Assembly (NCBI GenBank): GCA_016704445.1
Contig: JADJAE010000028.1
Location: forward strand, 1 to 64,000
DNA: 64,000 nucleotides
Source: Deltaproteobacteria bacterium
GTDB lineage: Bacteria > Myxococcota_A > Polyangia > Polyangiales > Ga0077539
Direction: 5' to 3'
Part shown: positions 28,176 to 37,239 of the stretch, one piece after another
Numbering within the stretch: the first letter of the stretch is position 1
Layout of the letters: the number at the start of each line of letters is the position of its first letter
Translations under genes and position numbers: made by a program
The notes under the pieces: model-generated
Told to the model about the DNA's origin: nothing
Database searches by the model: none
What the model saw: the letters and a program-made list of their open reading frames with translations, nothing else

Positions 28176-29662
28176 TACCGCCCCCTCCGTAGCGCGCGGA
28201 GCACCTTCTGGCACACCGCGGCGTCGTCCACCGAGGAGAGCGTCGCGTCGCTCGCGCCGGAGCGAATCATCGCGGCCGCTTCCGCTGCCCTGGCGACGTC
28301 GAGCACCAGCGTGGGGAGGCGTCTCACCTCCGCGTCCTCTCGCGAGCGAACCCAGCGGGTGCGCTCGTCCGCCGCCGCGTCTCCGGCGATCAGCACCGCG
28401 CGCCAGGGCATCCGGTCGGGCGCCACCTCGGAGAGGCCGTCGCCTCGCACCGGGTAGGTCGTCACGCCATGCGCCGCGAGCGCGTTGCGGAGCGCGGCCC
28501 CACGCTCGGCGGAGAAGCCCCACATCGCCACGCGAGGAGAGGGCCCGATCTCGTTGGCCCTCCCCTCGAAGGGAGTCGGTCGGTCGGGCGCGAGGGCTCG
28601 ATCGTCCCGGGAGAGGCCCGCGGCGCGCGCCCGCTCGACGGCGTCCCGAGCGCCGAGCGACAGCGGGTCCGAGCCCCGGGCGCATAGGGAGAGCGCGTCG
28701 CGAAACTCCGCCGCCGTGGGCCGCTGCTCCGGTCGCTTGGAGAGCGCTCGCAGCATCAGCGCCTCCAGGCCCGGCGGAACCTCCCTCGACGGCGCCCGCT
28801 CGCTGAAGGGAGGCGGGTGGTTGAACATCTGCTGCGACAGCACCTCAGCCACCGACTGCCCGTTGAAGGGGGCCTCCCCTACGAGGAGCTCGTAGAGCAT
28901 CGTGCCCACGGCGTAGATGTCCGTCGGAGCGCCGAGGTTGCGCCCGACGCACTGCTCCGGGGACATGTACTGCGGCGTGCCTCGCACGGTGCCGGTGCGG
29001 GTGAGCTTCTCGACGGTGCGCTCGTCGTCGAAGGCCGCGATGCCGAAGTCGAGCACCTTCACCTTGTCGGTGCGGTCGCCCGCGTCGAGGAGCATCACGT
29101 TCTCGGGCTTCAGGTCGCGGTGCACGACGCCCATCGCGTGCGCGGCCTCGAGCACCTGGAGCACCTGGTCGATGACCGACACCACCCTCGGCACCGGCAT
29201 GGTGAGCCCGCCCGCCATCACCTGCGTGTCGAGGGAGAACCCACGCAGGAGCTCCATCACCAGGAAGAGCTCGCCCTGGTGCTCTCCGTAGTCGATGACC
29301 GACACGATGTTGGGGTGCCGCAGCCTCGCGAGCACCACCGCCTCGCGGCGGAAGCGCGCCCGCATCTCCGGCCGGGCGGTCCACTCCGCCAGCAGGAACT
29401 TCACCGCCACCGGCTCGCCGAGCTCGACGTGCCTCGCGCGGTAGACCCTTCCCATTCCCCCAGCGCCGAGCAGCGACTCCAGCACGTAGCGCCCCGCCAC
29501 CACCTGCCCGAGGCGATCGTCCACCGGGAGCAGCCCGCACACCGGGCACGGCCCCTCCGCGCCCGCGAGCGTGCCGCAGCCCTGGCACGGCGACACCTCG
29601 ACCTCGCCCGCCGCGTCCACCTGCGGGTCGTCGAGCAAGGTGCGCTTGTCGTCGCCGCTCAC
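28175..29662 (-). CDS. Ser/Thr protein kinase with zinc-ribbon and receiver-like C-terminus
   Basis: 495 residues from a GTG that overlaps the cyclase stop (GTGA). A four-Cys zinc ribbon is at 26-42 (CQGC...CPVC). The kinase domain covers about 58-330: GAGGMGRVYRAR, Lys88, HRDLKPENVM at 181-190, DFG at 205-207 and GTPQYMSPEQ. All catalytic residues are present and no membrane helix is seen, so it is cytosolic. Residues about 376-492 look like a receiver domain (PRVAMWGFSAERGAALRNAL; ITLV-type end), but the phosphate-accepting Asp is missing (VLIAGD), so it would be a pseudo-receiver for protein contacts. The order suggests it relays the adenylate cyclase sensor or modifies the LysM protein. 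Confidence 0.85.
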   Translation of the reverse strand: MSGDDKRTLLDDPQVDAAGEVEVSPCQGCGTLAGAEGPCPVCGLLPVDDRLGQVVAGRYVLESLLGAGGMGRVYRARHVELGEPVAVKFLLAEWTARPEMRARFRREAVVLARLRHPNIVSVIDYGEHQGELFLVMELLRGFSLDTQVMAGGLTMPVPRVVSVIDQVLQVLEAAHAMGVVHRDLKPENVMLLDAGDRTDKVKVLDFGIAAFDDERTVEKLTRTGTVRGTPQYMSPEQCVGRNLGAPTDIYAVGTMLYELLVGEAPFNGQSVAEVLSQQMFNHPPPFSERAPSREVPPGLEALMLRALSKRPEQRPTAAEFRDALSLCARGSDPLSLGARDAVERARAAGLSRDDRALAPDRPTPFEGRANEIGPSPRVAMWGFSAERGAALRNALAAHGVTTYPVRGDGLSEVAPDRMPWRAVLIAGDAAADERTRWVRSREDAEVRRLPTLVLDVARAAEAAAMIRSGASDATLSSVDDAAVCQKVLRALRRGR

Positions 29663-31435
29663 GCCATCACCTCGAAGATCTCCACGGGCTCCCGCTTCCC
29701 GCGGATGGGGTGCGGCCCAAGCGGCGAGAACGAGAACGCCCCGCTCATCCCCGCGGCCACCTCGGCGGTCACCAGGGTCTGGGTCCCTCGCGCGAGGGAC
29801 TCCAGCCTCGCCGCGACGTTCACCACGTCGCCGATGGCGGTGTACTCCATCCTCGCCTCGCTCCCGAGGTTGCCCAGCAGCGCCTCGCCGGTGTGCACGC
29901 CGATGCCGAGCGCCACGTCGATGCCGTACCGCTCCCGCCACTCCGGGGCGCTCACCTCCACGAAGCGGTGCATGTCCTCCGCGGCCTCGAGCGCCGCGCG
30001 CCGCTGGGCCTCGTCGTCGAGCGGCGCGCTCCCCGCGCCCCACACCGCCATCACGCAGTCGCCGATGAACTTGTCCACCATGCCCCCGTGCCGGAACACC
30101 ACCTCGGTGAGCACCGTGAACAGCTCGTTGAGGAAGGCCACCACCTGCTCCGGCGCGGCCTTCTCCGCGAAGGCCGTGAAGGCCACCACGTCGGCGAAGA
30201 GCACCGTCACCCGCCGCCGGTCGCCGCCGAGCGCCAGCGACGCGCGGCCCTGCGCCACCGCCTGCGCGACCTCCGCGGGGAGGAAGCGCGACAGGTCGTG
30301 CTCGACCCTGGCGAGCCGCCCCACCTCGCGCTCGCTCGCCACCAGCGTGTCGGCCATGGACTCCATGGCGCTGCCGAGGGCCTCGAGCTCGTCGCCCGTG
30401 CGCACCGTGGAGCGCTCGCCGAAGCGCCTCGCCGCGTAGGCCCGGGTGAGCTCGACGAGCCCCGCGATGGGCCGCGTCGTGCGCGCCCCGAGCCACGCGC
30501 CCACCAGCACCGCGAGCAGCGCGAGGCCCAGCGCCCCGACGATCACCAGCCGCCGCGACGCGTGCAGCGTCAGGAACACCTCCCGCTCGGGCCTCCGCAC
30601 GACCACCGCCCAGCGCCGCTCCGGGGAGCGTGCGCAGCGACCCCACCATGGGCTCCTCGGCCAGGTAGTCCTCGGTGAGCTGCAGCGGCCGGGAGAAGGA
30701 CTCGGGCGTGAGGTGCACCCGGGTGAAGATCTCCCTCCCGGCGAGCGAGCTGCCCACCGCGAGGCCCGGCCCGCGGGACAGCAGCCGCAGCGATCGGTCG
30801 ACCACCAGCACCCGGTCGGGCGCGCCGAAGCGGTCGCGGGAGATGCTGCCGACGGCGTCCTCGATCCAGCGCGGGGAGAGCGTTCCGACGACCCAGCCGC
30901 GGAGCTGACCGTCCCTCAGGAGCGCCACCACGAAGCGCAGCGTGACCCCGTTGGCGTCGAAGGCCGGCGCCGCCCACTCCCCGAACTCCGGCCGGCGCTG
31001 CCGCACCTCGTCGGGGATGCGCCGCGGCGGAGCGGGCTCCCTCGACTCGTCGCGACGCGCGATGGTGTCCACGTGGTCGCCCTCGGGCGTGTACACCGCG
31101 ACGTGCTGCAGCGCCGCGGCGCGCGCGAGGATCTCCCTCGCGACGAAGAGCCGGCCCTCGTCGTCGGCGATGCGCCCCTCGGTGAGCACGCGCCCCAGGC
31201 GCAGCGTCGCCTCGCCGGCGTAGTCCAGGTCGCGGTCGAGGGCGTCGCCGACGCGGTCGCAGACGGCGAGCTCCAGCTCCTGCTCGGCGCGCAGCAGCCC
31301 TGAGCGCTGGATGCCAAGCGTGACCGCCGAGAGCGCCGCCAGCGGGATCAGCGCGACCGAGAGCAGCGCCGCGGTCCAGCGGGTGCGCAGAGAGACGCGG
31401 ACGCCCCGACCGGGCTTGGGTGTCGACTCGGTCAA
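29659..31435 (-). CDS. membrane adenylate cyclase with extracellular sensor (one frameshift)
   Basis: About 591 residues after removing one extra base in the four-G run 30623-30626 (plus strand); the joined text then reads TLPERRWAVVVRRPEREV. A TTG start at 31435 with GGAGGA 10 bp before is preferred. TM1 (about 15-35), a Cache-like periplasmic sensor with VAVYTPEGDHVDTIARRDE, then TM2, HAMP and a class III cyclase domain: VTVLFADVVAFTAFAEK, MVDKFIGDCVMAVWG, GIGVHTGEALLGNLG and EYTAIGDVVNVAARLE. Metal Asp residues are present; the Lys and Asp in KFIGD and IGD point to ATP rather than GTP. First gene of an operon with the kinase and LysM protein. Confidence 0.8.
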
Positions 31436-31578
31436 CGGGCGCGGATCCTCCTCGGCGGCTGAACGTACGCCACGTGTCCGGCGCGGAGGAAGCCACTCGA
31501 CGCCCGGTGGTGCGCGACCGCAGGAGCGGGCGCGTGAAGGCCCTGGCGGAGATTTCACATCGGGTGAAGAGTCGCCCG

Positions 31579-32680
31579 ATGAGCAGCGCGCGATGGGTGA
31601 TGGTGCTGGGCCTCCTCGGCGCCAGCGGGTGCGGGGGCATCCCCATCGTCAGCGGCGATCCCTTCGTCCCCGACGCCAGCGATCGGGCCGACGCCGACGC
31701 AGACGCCTCCGCGACGACCGACCTCGGGCGCGACGCTGATGTGATCGATGTGGTCGACGCAATGGACGCACCCGACGCGATGGACGCACCCGACGCGATG
31801 GACGCACCCGACGCGATGGACGCCGGTCGACTCATGCTCGACGTGCCGCTCGCCGAGGTATCCCGACCGGACGTCTCGGTCTCCGACGCCGTGATGACCA
31901 GCGAGGTTGGGAACCCCTCCGACGACGTGGGTCTCCCCTGCGCCCTTTGCATGCCAGGAAGCGGCAGCGCCCAGGTCTGCTGCTCCGCCCGCTGCCGCGA
32001 CCTCCAGAGCGACAAGTTCAACTGCGGCGGTTGCGGGGTCGTCTGCCCAGGGACCGACGACTGCTTCGGCGGCATGTGTCGACCCACGATGTGCCCGACG
32101 GCAACGGTCCTGTGCGGCAGCGCGTGCTTCAACCTCCAGGCCGACCCGACCCACTGCGGCGCGTGCACGACCGTGTGTCCCTCCGATCGGGTGTGCACTT
32201 CGGGCGTCTGCGCGTGCACCGGCGGCCTGACGAGCTGCAACGGCGCGTGCGTCAACACGACCCTCGACGCGCGCCACTGCGGTCGGTGCAACACCCCCTG
32301 CGCCGCCGGCAACACCTGCGTGGCGGGGGTCTGCCAGCGGGGCGATGAGCGCCCTGCGCCGGATCGCTCGGCGGAGACCTCCCAACTGCGGCGGCGCTGG
32401 GCGCCTGCGACCTGCGGCACCAAGCTCCCTGCAGCTGCGGCAACTGCGTCGACGGCCTGCACCGCAGGCTGCCGGCAGGCTCGGCGTCGCGCTTGCCTGG
32501 CTTCGACGCGACGCCGGAACACGCCGACGCCGACGAGCCTTCGGCGGTCTCTGGTGAACACCACGACTGGGCCTTCGGCGATGCGGCCAGTTCACCTTCG
32601 ACGCCGAGGCGTCCGTGATCGATGCGTCCGTGCTCGATAGGTCGCCGCCCGTCGTTGGCGCGGACGGCGGCCTGGAGTAA
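31579..32680 (+). pseudogene. Cys-rich lipoprotein, 3' third frameshifted
   Basis: From ATG 31579: signal peptide with lipobox GASGC, acidic linker of MDAPDA units (four 18-bp DNA copies, 31756-31823), then several Cys-rich modules (CCSARCRDLQSDKFNCGGCG; CFNLQADPTHCGAC; CNGACVNTTLDARHCGRC), a common myxobacterial surface repeat. After about 32340 the reading frame shifts at least three times: stretches GACDLRHQAPCSCGNCVDGL, GFDATPEHADADEP and finally FDAEASVIDASVLDRSPP up to TAA 32678 lie in different frames. The segments are still protein-like, so a run of sequencing indels is as likely as decay. Function of the family is unknown. Confidence 0.6.
31756..31823 (+). repeat. 18-bp in-frame tandem repeat (about 4 copies)
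   Basis: Unit gacgcgatggacgcaccc, encoding MDAPDA. It lies in the linker of a lipoprotein gene and keeps frame if copy number changes. Confidence 0.85.
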
Positions 32681-32691
32681 GCGCACCCGGA

Positions 32692-35619
32692 ATGGGCACA
32701 CGCACCGGAGCGCGCTTTCTCCCTCGTGAGGTCGACCGGGCGGGCGCTCAGCTCGCGACCACGCAGGCGCGCGACCACGGCCTCGACCTCGACCGGGCCT
32801 CGGCGCGGATCATCGTGGAGTCGCTCGGAGCGGGCGCCCCCGGCGTGCTCCCCGCGCTCTTCCGTCTGGAGGCGCTGCTCCCCCGGCTGGCGTCCGAGCT
32901 CGACCGCAACCAGTTCGTCGAGGCTCCCTCACCCGCCGTCCGCTGCCCCCTCGACGCCGACGCCGACGCGGTGAAGTCCTCGCTGCGCGCTGCCCGCGAT
33001 GAGGCCCTGGTGCGCGTGACCCTGCGAGAGCTCCTCGCCACGGTCGACGTCGACCAGACGGCGCGGGAGTGGTCCGAGGCCGCGAGCGACTGCGTCGACC
33101 ACGCGCTCGCCGCCGCGGGTGCGATGGTCGCCGCGCGCAACGGCCCTCCCCTCGACTACACCGCCCGGCCCGTCGGCCTCTCCGTGCTGGGCATGGGCAA
33201 GCTGGGCGGCCGAGAGCTCAACCTCGGCTCGGACATCGACATCTGCCTCTTCTATGCGACCGACGACGGCTCCGCGGGCGACCGCCCCCTCGCGGTGCAC
33301 TTCGCCCGCGTCGGATCGGTGCTGGTCGACCTGCTCGCCGACGTGACCGCGCAGGGATTCGCGTTTCGGGTCGACCTGCGGCTCCGCCCGGAGGGCCGCC
33401 AGGGCCCCATCGCCTGCTCCCACGCCACCGCCGAGCGCTACTACCACACGTGGGGACGCCCCTGGGAGCGGGCCGCCCTGCTGCGCGCCCGCCCCATCGC
33501 GGGCGACCGCGCCGTGGGGCGCGCGCTGCTCCACGCGCTCAAGCCCTTCGTCTTCCGCCGCGAGGTCGACCCGGCCATCACCGAGACCCTCCGCGACATG
33601 CTCTCCCGCTCCCGCAAGGAGCAGCTCCGCGACGACGCCCGCGACCTCAAGCTGGGCAGCGGCGGCATCCGCGAGGCGGAGTTCTTCGTGCAGTCCTGGC
33701 AGCTCCTCTGGGGGGGGATGCACCCTTCGCTGCAGGTCCCCTCGACGCTTCGCGCCCTCTCCCGGCTGCGCGCGCTGGGCCTCGTCTCCGACCGCGACGC
33801 GCGCGACCTCGACGACGCCTGGGGGCTCCTCCGCCGGGTGGAGCATCGCATCCAGACCGTCGCTCCCTACGCCACGCACACCCTGCCCGAAGACCCGGCC
33901 CGCCTCGCGGTGCTCGCTCGGTCGCTCGGCTACCCCGCGGCCGACGAGCTCATCGGCGCGCTCGACCTCGCCCGGGCCAGGGTGCGCGAGCTCTCCGACG
34001 GCATGGTCGCCAGCCTCGTGCGCCCGGTGATCCTCATCGACCCGCGCTCTCCGGGCGCCCGCCTCGCCCGCGTCGCGGCCTCCGGTCTCGATGACCCGGC
34101 GACCCCCGAGCTGGTCGTCGAGGCTCTCGGCGTTCGCGACGTCGACGCGGCCACCAGCGACCTGCGGCGCCTCTCCCGGCGTCCAGACCTCCCCCTCGGC
34201 GTCGACGCCGCCGCGCTGGTGCCCGACTTCGGCCCGCGGCTGCTCGGCGAGGTGCGCGACGCCCCCGACCCCGACCTCGCGCTCTCCCACGTCGCGACCC
34301 TCTTCGAGCGGGTCTTCCCCCCGGAGCGCTACGCCCGCTGGCTCCTCGACCGCCCGTCGGTGCTCCGCGGCCTCGTGGGCCTCTTCGGCGCGAGCGAGCA
34401 GCTCTCCCGGGCGCTCCTCGCTCGCCCGCAGCTCATCGAGACCTTCGTCACCAACAGCGCCGCGCCCGACCCCGAGGAGATCCGCGCCTGGATCGAGGCC
34501 GCCGCCGCGATGGGCAGCGCCTCCTCCGAGGGCGACCCGGAGGTGATCGTGGGCTCGCTGCGCCGCGCCATGCGCGAGGCGATGCTCTCCGTGGGCGTGG
34601 CCGACCTCGCGGGCGAGCTCTCCCCGGCGCAGGTGGGCGAGCGGCTGAGCGCGCTCGCCGAGGCCGTGGTCGTCGAGAGCCTCCACCTCGCGGGCGCCGA
34701 GTGCGCGGCCCGCTACGGATCCGTCGGCGCCGACCCCCTCGCTGGGGTGGCGGTGGTGGCGCAGGGCAGCCTCGCGGCGGGCGAGCTCGGCCACGGCGGC
34801 GACCTCGACCTGCTCTTCCTCCACGGCCACGACGTCGACGCGCTCACCTCCGGCGGCAAGCGCGGCGCCATCACGGCCTCGGAGTACGCCGTGCGCCTCG
34901 CGCAGCGCACCCTCTCGCTGCTCTCCGCCTCGCACGACGCGGGCCCCGGCTACGCCATCGACACGCGCCTGCGCCCCTCCGGCGCGCAGGGCATCCTCGT
35001 CACCTCGCACCCCTCCTTCGTCGCGTACCACCAGACCTCGGCGTCCTGGGAGCGGCAGGCCCTGCTGCGCGCCCGCCCCGTCGCGGGCGACCCCGCCCTG
35101 CGCGCCGCCCTTGCCGAGACCCTCACGGTGATCGCCTACACCCGCGGCCCGGCCGACGTGGGCGAGCTGCGCCGGCTGCGCGCCCGGATGGAGCTCGAGC
35201 TCGGCCGCGAAGACCGCGGAGCGATCTCGCTGAAGTACGGCCGGGGGGGCCTGGTGGACGTGGAGTTCATCGCCCAGGCGCTGCAGATGACCTACGGGGC
35301 CGACCCCTCGATACGCACCCCCAACACCCGCGCCGCGCTCCGGGCCCTTCGCGCCGGGCACTGGCTCGACGAGGCCTCCGCCGAGACGCTGCTGCAGGCC
35401 GAGTCCTCGCTTCGGACCCTGCTCCACGCGACGCGCCTCGCGACCAACCGCAGCGTGCTGATCCCGTCATCCCCCGCGACGGTCGCCATCGCCCGCCGGC
35501 TCGGCTACCGCGACCGGGCCGAGCGCAGCGCCCTCGACGCCCTGCTCTCGGACCTCGCCCGCACCCGCGACGCCACCCGCCGGGTGTTTCGGGACGTCCT
35601 CTCGCAGCTCGACCGGTGA
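32692..35619 (+). CDS. glnE: glutamine-synthetase adenylyltransferase/deadenylylase (GlnE)
   Basis: 975 residues, the normal length for GlnE. The N-terminal nucleotidyltransferase half has the family block VLGMGKLGGRELNLGSDIDI with the metal Asp pair, then VDLRLRPEG, RARPIAG and KLGSGGIREAEFFVQ. The C-terminal half carries the second copy, GSLAAGELGHGGDLDLLFL, followed by DTRLRPSGAQG and KYGRGGLVDVEFIAQAL. The second KLGG-type turn is changed to SLAAG, but the Asp pair (DLD) is kept. GlnE attaches and removes AMP on glutamine synthetase in response to nitrogen. No glnA or glnB is visible nearby. Confidence 0.95.
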   Translation: MGTRTGARFLPREVDRAGAQLATTQARDHGLDLDRASARIIVESLGAGAPGVLPALFRLEALLPRLASELDRNQFVEAPSPAVRCPLDADADAVKSSLRAARDEALVRVTLRELLATVDVDQTAREWSEAASDCVDHALAAAGAMVAARNGPPLDYTARPVGLSVLGMGKLGGRELNLGSDIDICLFYATDDGSAGDRPLAVHFARVGSVLVDLLADVTAQGFAFRVDLRLRPEGRQGPIACSHATAERYYHTWGRPWERAALLRARPIAGDRAVGRALLHALKPFVFRREVDPAITETLRDMLSRSRKEQLRDDARDLKLGSGGIREAEFFVQSWQLLWGGMHPSLQVPSTLRALSRLRALGLVSDRDARDLDDAWGLLRRVEHRIQTVAPYATHTLPEDPARLAVLARSLGYPAADELIGALDLARARVRELSDGMVASLVRPVILIDPRSPGARLARVAASGLDDPATPELVVEALGVRDVDAATSDLRRLSRRPDLPLGVDAAALVPDFGPRLLGEVRDAPDPDLALSHVATLFERVFPPERYARWLLDRPSVLRGLVGLFGASEQLSRALLARPQLIETFVTNSAAPDPEEIRAWIEAAAAMGSASSEGDPEVIVGSLRRAMREAMLSVGVADLAGELSPAQVGERLSALAEAVVVESLHLAGAECAARYGSVGADPLAGVAVVAQGSLAAGELGHGGDLDLLFLHGHDVDALTSGGKRGAITASEYAVRLAQRTLSLLSASHDAGPGYAIDTRLRPSGAQGILVTSHPSFVAYHQTSASWERQALLRARPVAGDPALRAALAETLTVIAYTRGPADVGELRRLRARMELELGREDRGAISLKYGRGGLVDVEFIAQALQMTYGADPSIRTPNTRAALRALRAGHWLDEASAETLLQAESSLRTLLHATRLATNRSVLIPSSPATVAIARRLGYRDRAERSALDALLSDLARTRDATRRVFRDVLSQLDR

Positions 35620-36099
35620 GAGCGCCGCGCGGATGTCGTTGGCGATCCCCTCGGTGAGGGCGTCGTCGGGCAGCGAGTACACCCGCTCCTGGCCGTCGCG
35701 CAGCCGCAGCGAGAGGCGCTCGGCGGGGTCGCGGCTCCAGCCGCCGGCCACCGGCAGCGCGCGCACCTTCGCGATCTCCGAGAGCCTCCAGCGATCGACG
35801 GCGTCGGGGTCGCGCTCGATGCGCAGCTCGGACGCCGCGCGGTCGAGGGTGACCCGCCAGACCACCCGGGAGCGCAGCGCCGCGATCACCAGGCCTAGGG
35901 CGACGGCTCCTCCCAGCAGGATGCTCGAGAGCAGCGCCCTCCGGTCGACCCCCACCGCACCGAAGCCCCACCGCAGGAAGGACATCGTCCCGAAGACCGC
36001 CAGCCCGGACCCAAGCGCCACCAGCACCCGATGGCCCACGGTGACGTGCGACGACTCGTAGACCACCTCGGGCGTGACCGGCTCCTGCTGCGCTGCCAT
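35467..36099 (-). CDS. membrane protein of unknown function overlapping glnE 3' end
   Basis: 210 residues as read. Two hydrophobic helices occur in the N-terminal third (VLVALGSGLAVFGTMSFLRW and LLSSILLGGAVALGLVIAAL), then a PH-like or DUF-type beta segment (VTLDRAASELRIERDPDAVD, LSEIAKVRALPVAGGW, LSLRLRDGQERVYSLPDD). The final 50 or so residues are Gly/Ala/Glu-rich and are the antisense of glnE, so the natural end may have been near 35600, with the stop lost by an indel. The 153-bp convergent overlap is unusual in this window. Confidence 0.5.
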   Translation of the reverse strand: MAAQQEPVTPEVVYESSHVTVGHRVLVALGSGLAVFGTMSFLRWGFGAVGVDRRALLSSILLGGAVALGLVIAALRSRVVWRVTLDRAASELRIERDPDAVDRWRLSEIAKVRALPVAGGWSRDPAERLSLRLRDGQERVYSLPDDALTEGIANDIRAALSPVELREDVPKHPAGGVAGAGEVREQGVEGAALGPVAVAEPAGDGDRRGG

Positions 36100-36315
36100 C
36101 GTTGGCAGTGTAGATCGATGAACCCGACGTCGGTGACCGTGTATCGTTTACGGGTCCCGCGTGAACCATCCTTCACAAGCCCTCGGCCCCACGGTCCCTA
36201 CGTCTCGACGCGCTTCGGCGCCTGTGTTGAAGCCCCGGTCCCCCCGATGCGCTCCGCCGCTGGCCTTCAGGTTGCACAGGGCTCCGCCGACTCTGCCGAA
36301 AGGAGTCTCCTCGCC

Positions 36316-37215
36316 ATGAAGAAGATCGCCCTCTCCTCCCTTCTCTGCGTGTCCGCGACCCTGCTCTCCACCGCCGCCTTCGCCCAGGACTGCCCTCCGG
36401 GCTCCCTCTGTGCGGGCGCCCAGATCAACACGGGCATCTTCGGCATCGGGGGCAGCCTCCAGATCGGCGGCGGCGTCGCTGCCCCGCGCCCGGTCTATGT
36501 GCAGCCCGCCCAGCCGGTGTACGTGCAACCCCCGCAGACCGTGTACGTCCAGGCCCCGCAGCCCGTGTATGTCCAGCCCCAGACGGTCTACGTCCAGCAG
36601 CCCACCCGCTACGTGGTGAGCCAGCCGGTGCAGTACACCACCACGAGCTACCAGTGGATCGGCCTCCAGCGTAACCAGGCCGTCGGCTTTGGCGCCTTCG
36701 CGTCGGGCCTCTCCTACGGCGGCCGCGGAGACAACCGCGTCTCCCTCGGCGGCGTCGGGGCGACGATGCGCTTCCGCTACCACCCCTACCTCGCGACGGA
36801 GCTGACCCTCGGGGGCTACTTCGGCCGTGACTACAACGGCGACCAGCGAGCCGAGGTGCCGGCCACGGTCAACGAGCTCATCTACTTCAACCCGATGCAC
36901 CGCCTGCAGGTGTACGGCATCCTCGGCATCGGGATGTCCTGGGCCTCGGTGCAGTACGAGGGCGCCAACGCCGTCACCCGCGGGCGCGACACGGCGGGCT
37001 ACGCGTACTTCGGCGGCCAGGCGGGCCTCGGCCTCGAGTGGCAGCTCACCCGCAACTTCTCGCTCTTCACCGACGCCCGCGCGTTCATCCGGACGCGGGT
37101 CGACACCGAGGTCGAGACCAACCCCGAGTACACCCGCTCCAACGGCGTGCGCACCGAGACCACCAACACCTCGGCGGGCATCACCGGCCAGCTCGGCGCG
37201 ATGTTCTACTTCTGA
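36316..37215 (+). CDS. outer-membrane beta-barrel protein with YVQP-repeat linker
   Basis: 299 residues from ATG 36316; AGGAG lies 10 bp upstream. Signal peptide ends AAFA-QD. Residues about 55-105 are a low-complexity linker of VYVQP/Q units (YVQPAQPVYVQPPQTVYVQ...), then the barrel: alternating strands rich in Tyr and Gly (GFGAFASGLSYGG, ATELTLGGYFGRDY, GYAYFGGQAGLGLEWQLTRNF) ending in LGAMFYF, a typical terminal aromatic signature. The layout resembles OmpA-type eight-strand barrels in other bacteria. Function unknown. It is convergent with the Pro-rich protein, 24 bp apart. Confidence 0.75.
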   Translation: MKKIALSSLLCVSATLLSTAAFAQDCPPGSLCAGAQINTGIFGIGGSLQIGGGVAAPRPVYVQPAQPVYVQPPQTVYVQAPQPVYVQPQTVYVQQPTRYVVSQPVQYTTTSYQWIGLQRNQAVGFGAFASGLSYGGRGDNRVSLGGVGATMRFRYHPYLATELTLGGYFGRDYNGDQRAEVPATVNELIYFNPMHRLQVYGILGIGMSWASVQYEGANAVTRGRDTAGYAYFGGQAGLGLEWQLTRNFSLFTDARAFIRTRVDTEVETNPEYTRSNGVRTETTNTSAGITGQLGAMFYF

Positions 37216-37239
37216 GGCTTCGAGAGCGGCGCTCCCGCG

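Noticed and set aside
28175..31558. A single 1,127-residue frame running from the cyclase sensor into the kinase, as if fused.
   Set aside because: The middle part is Arg/Gly/Ala-rich out-of-frame sequence; the real cyclase domain lies in another frame after the indel at 30623.
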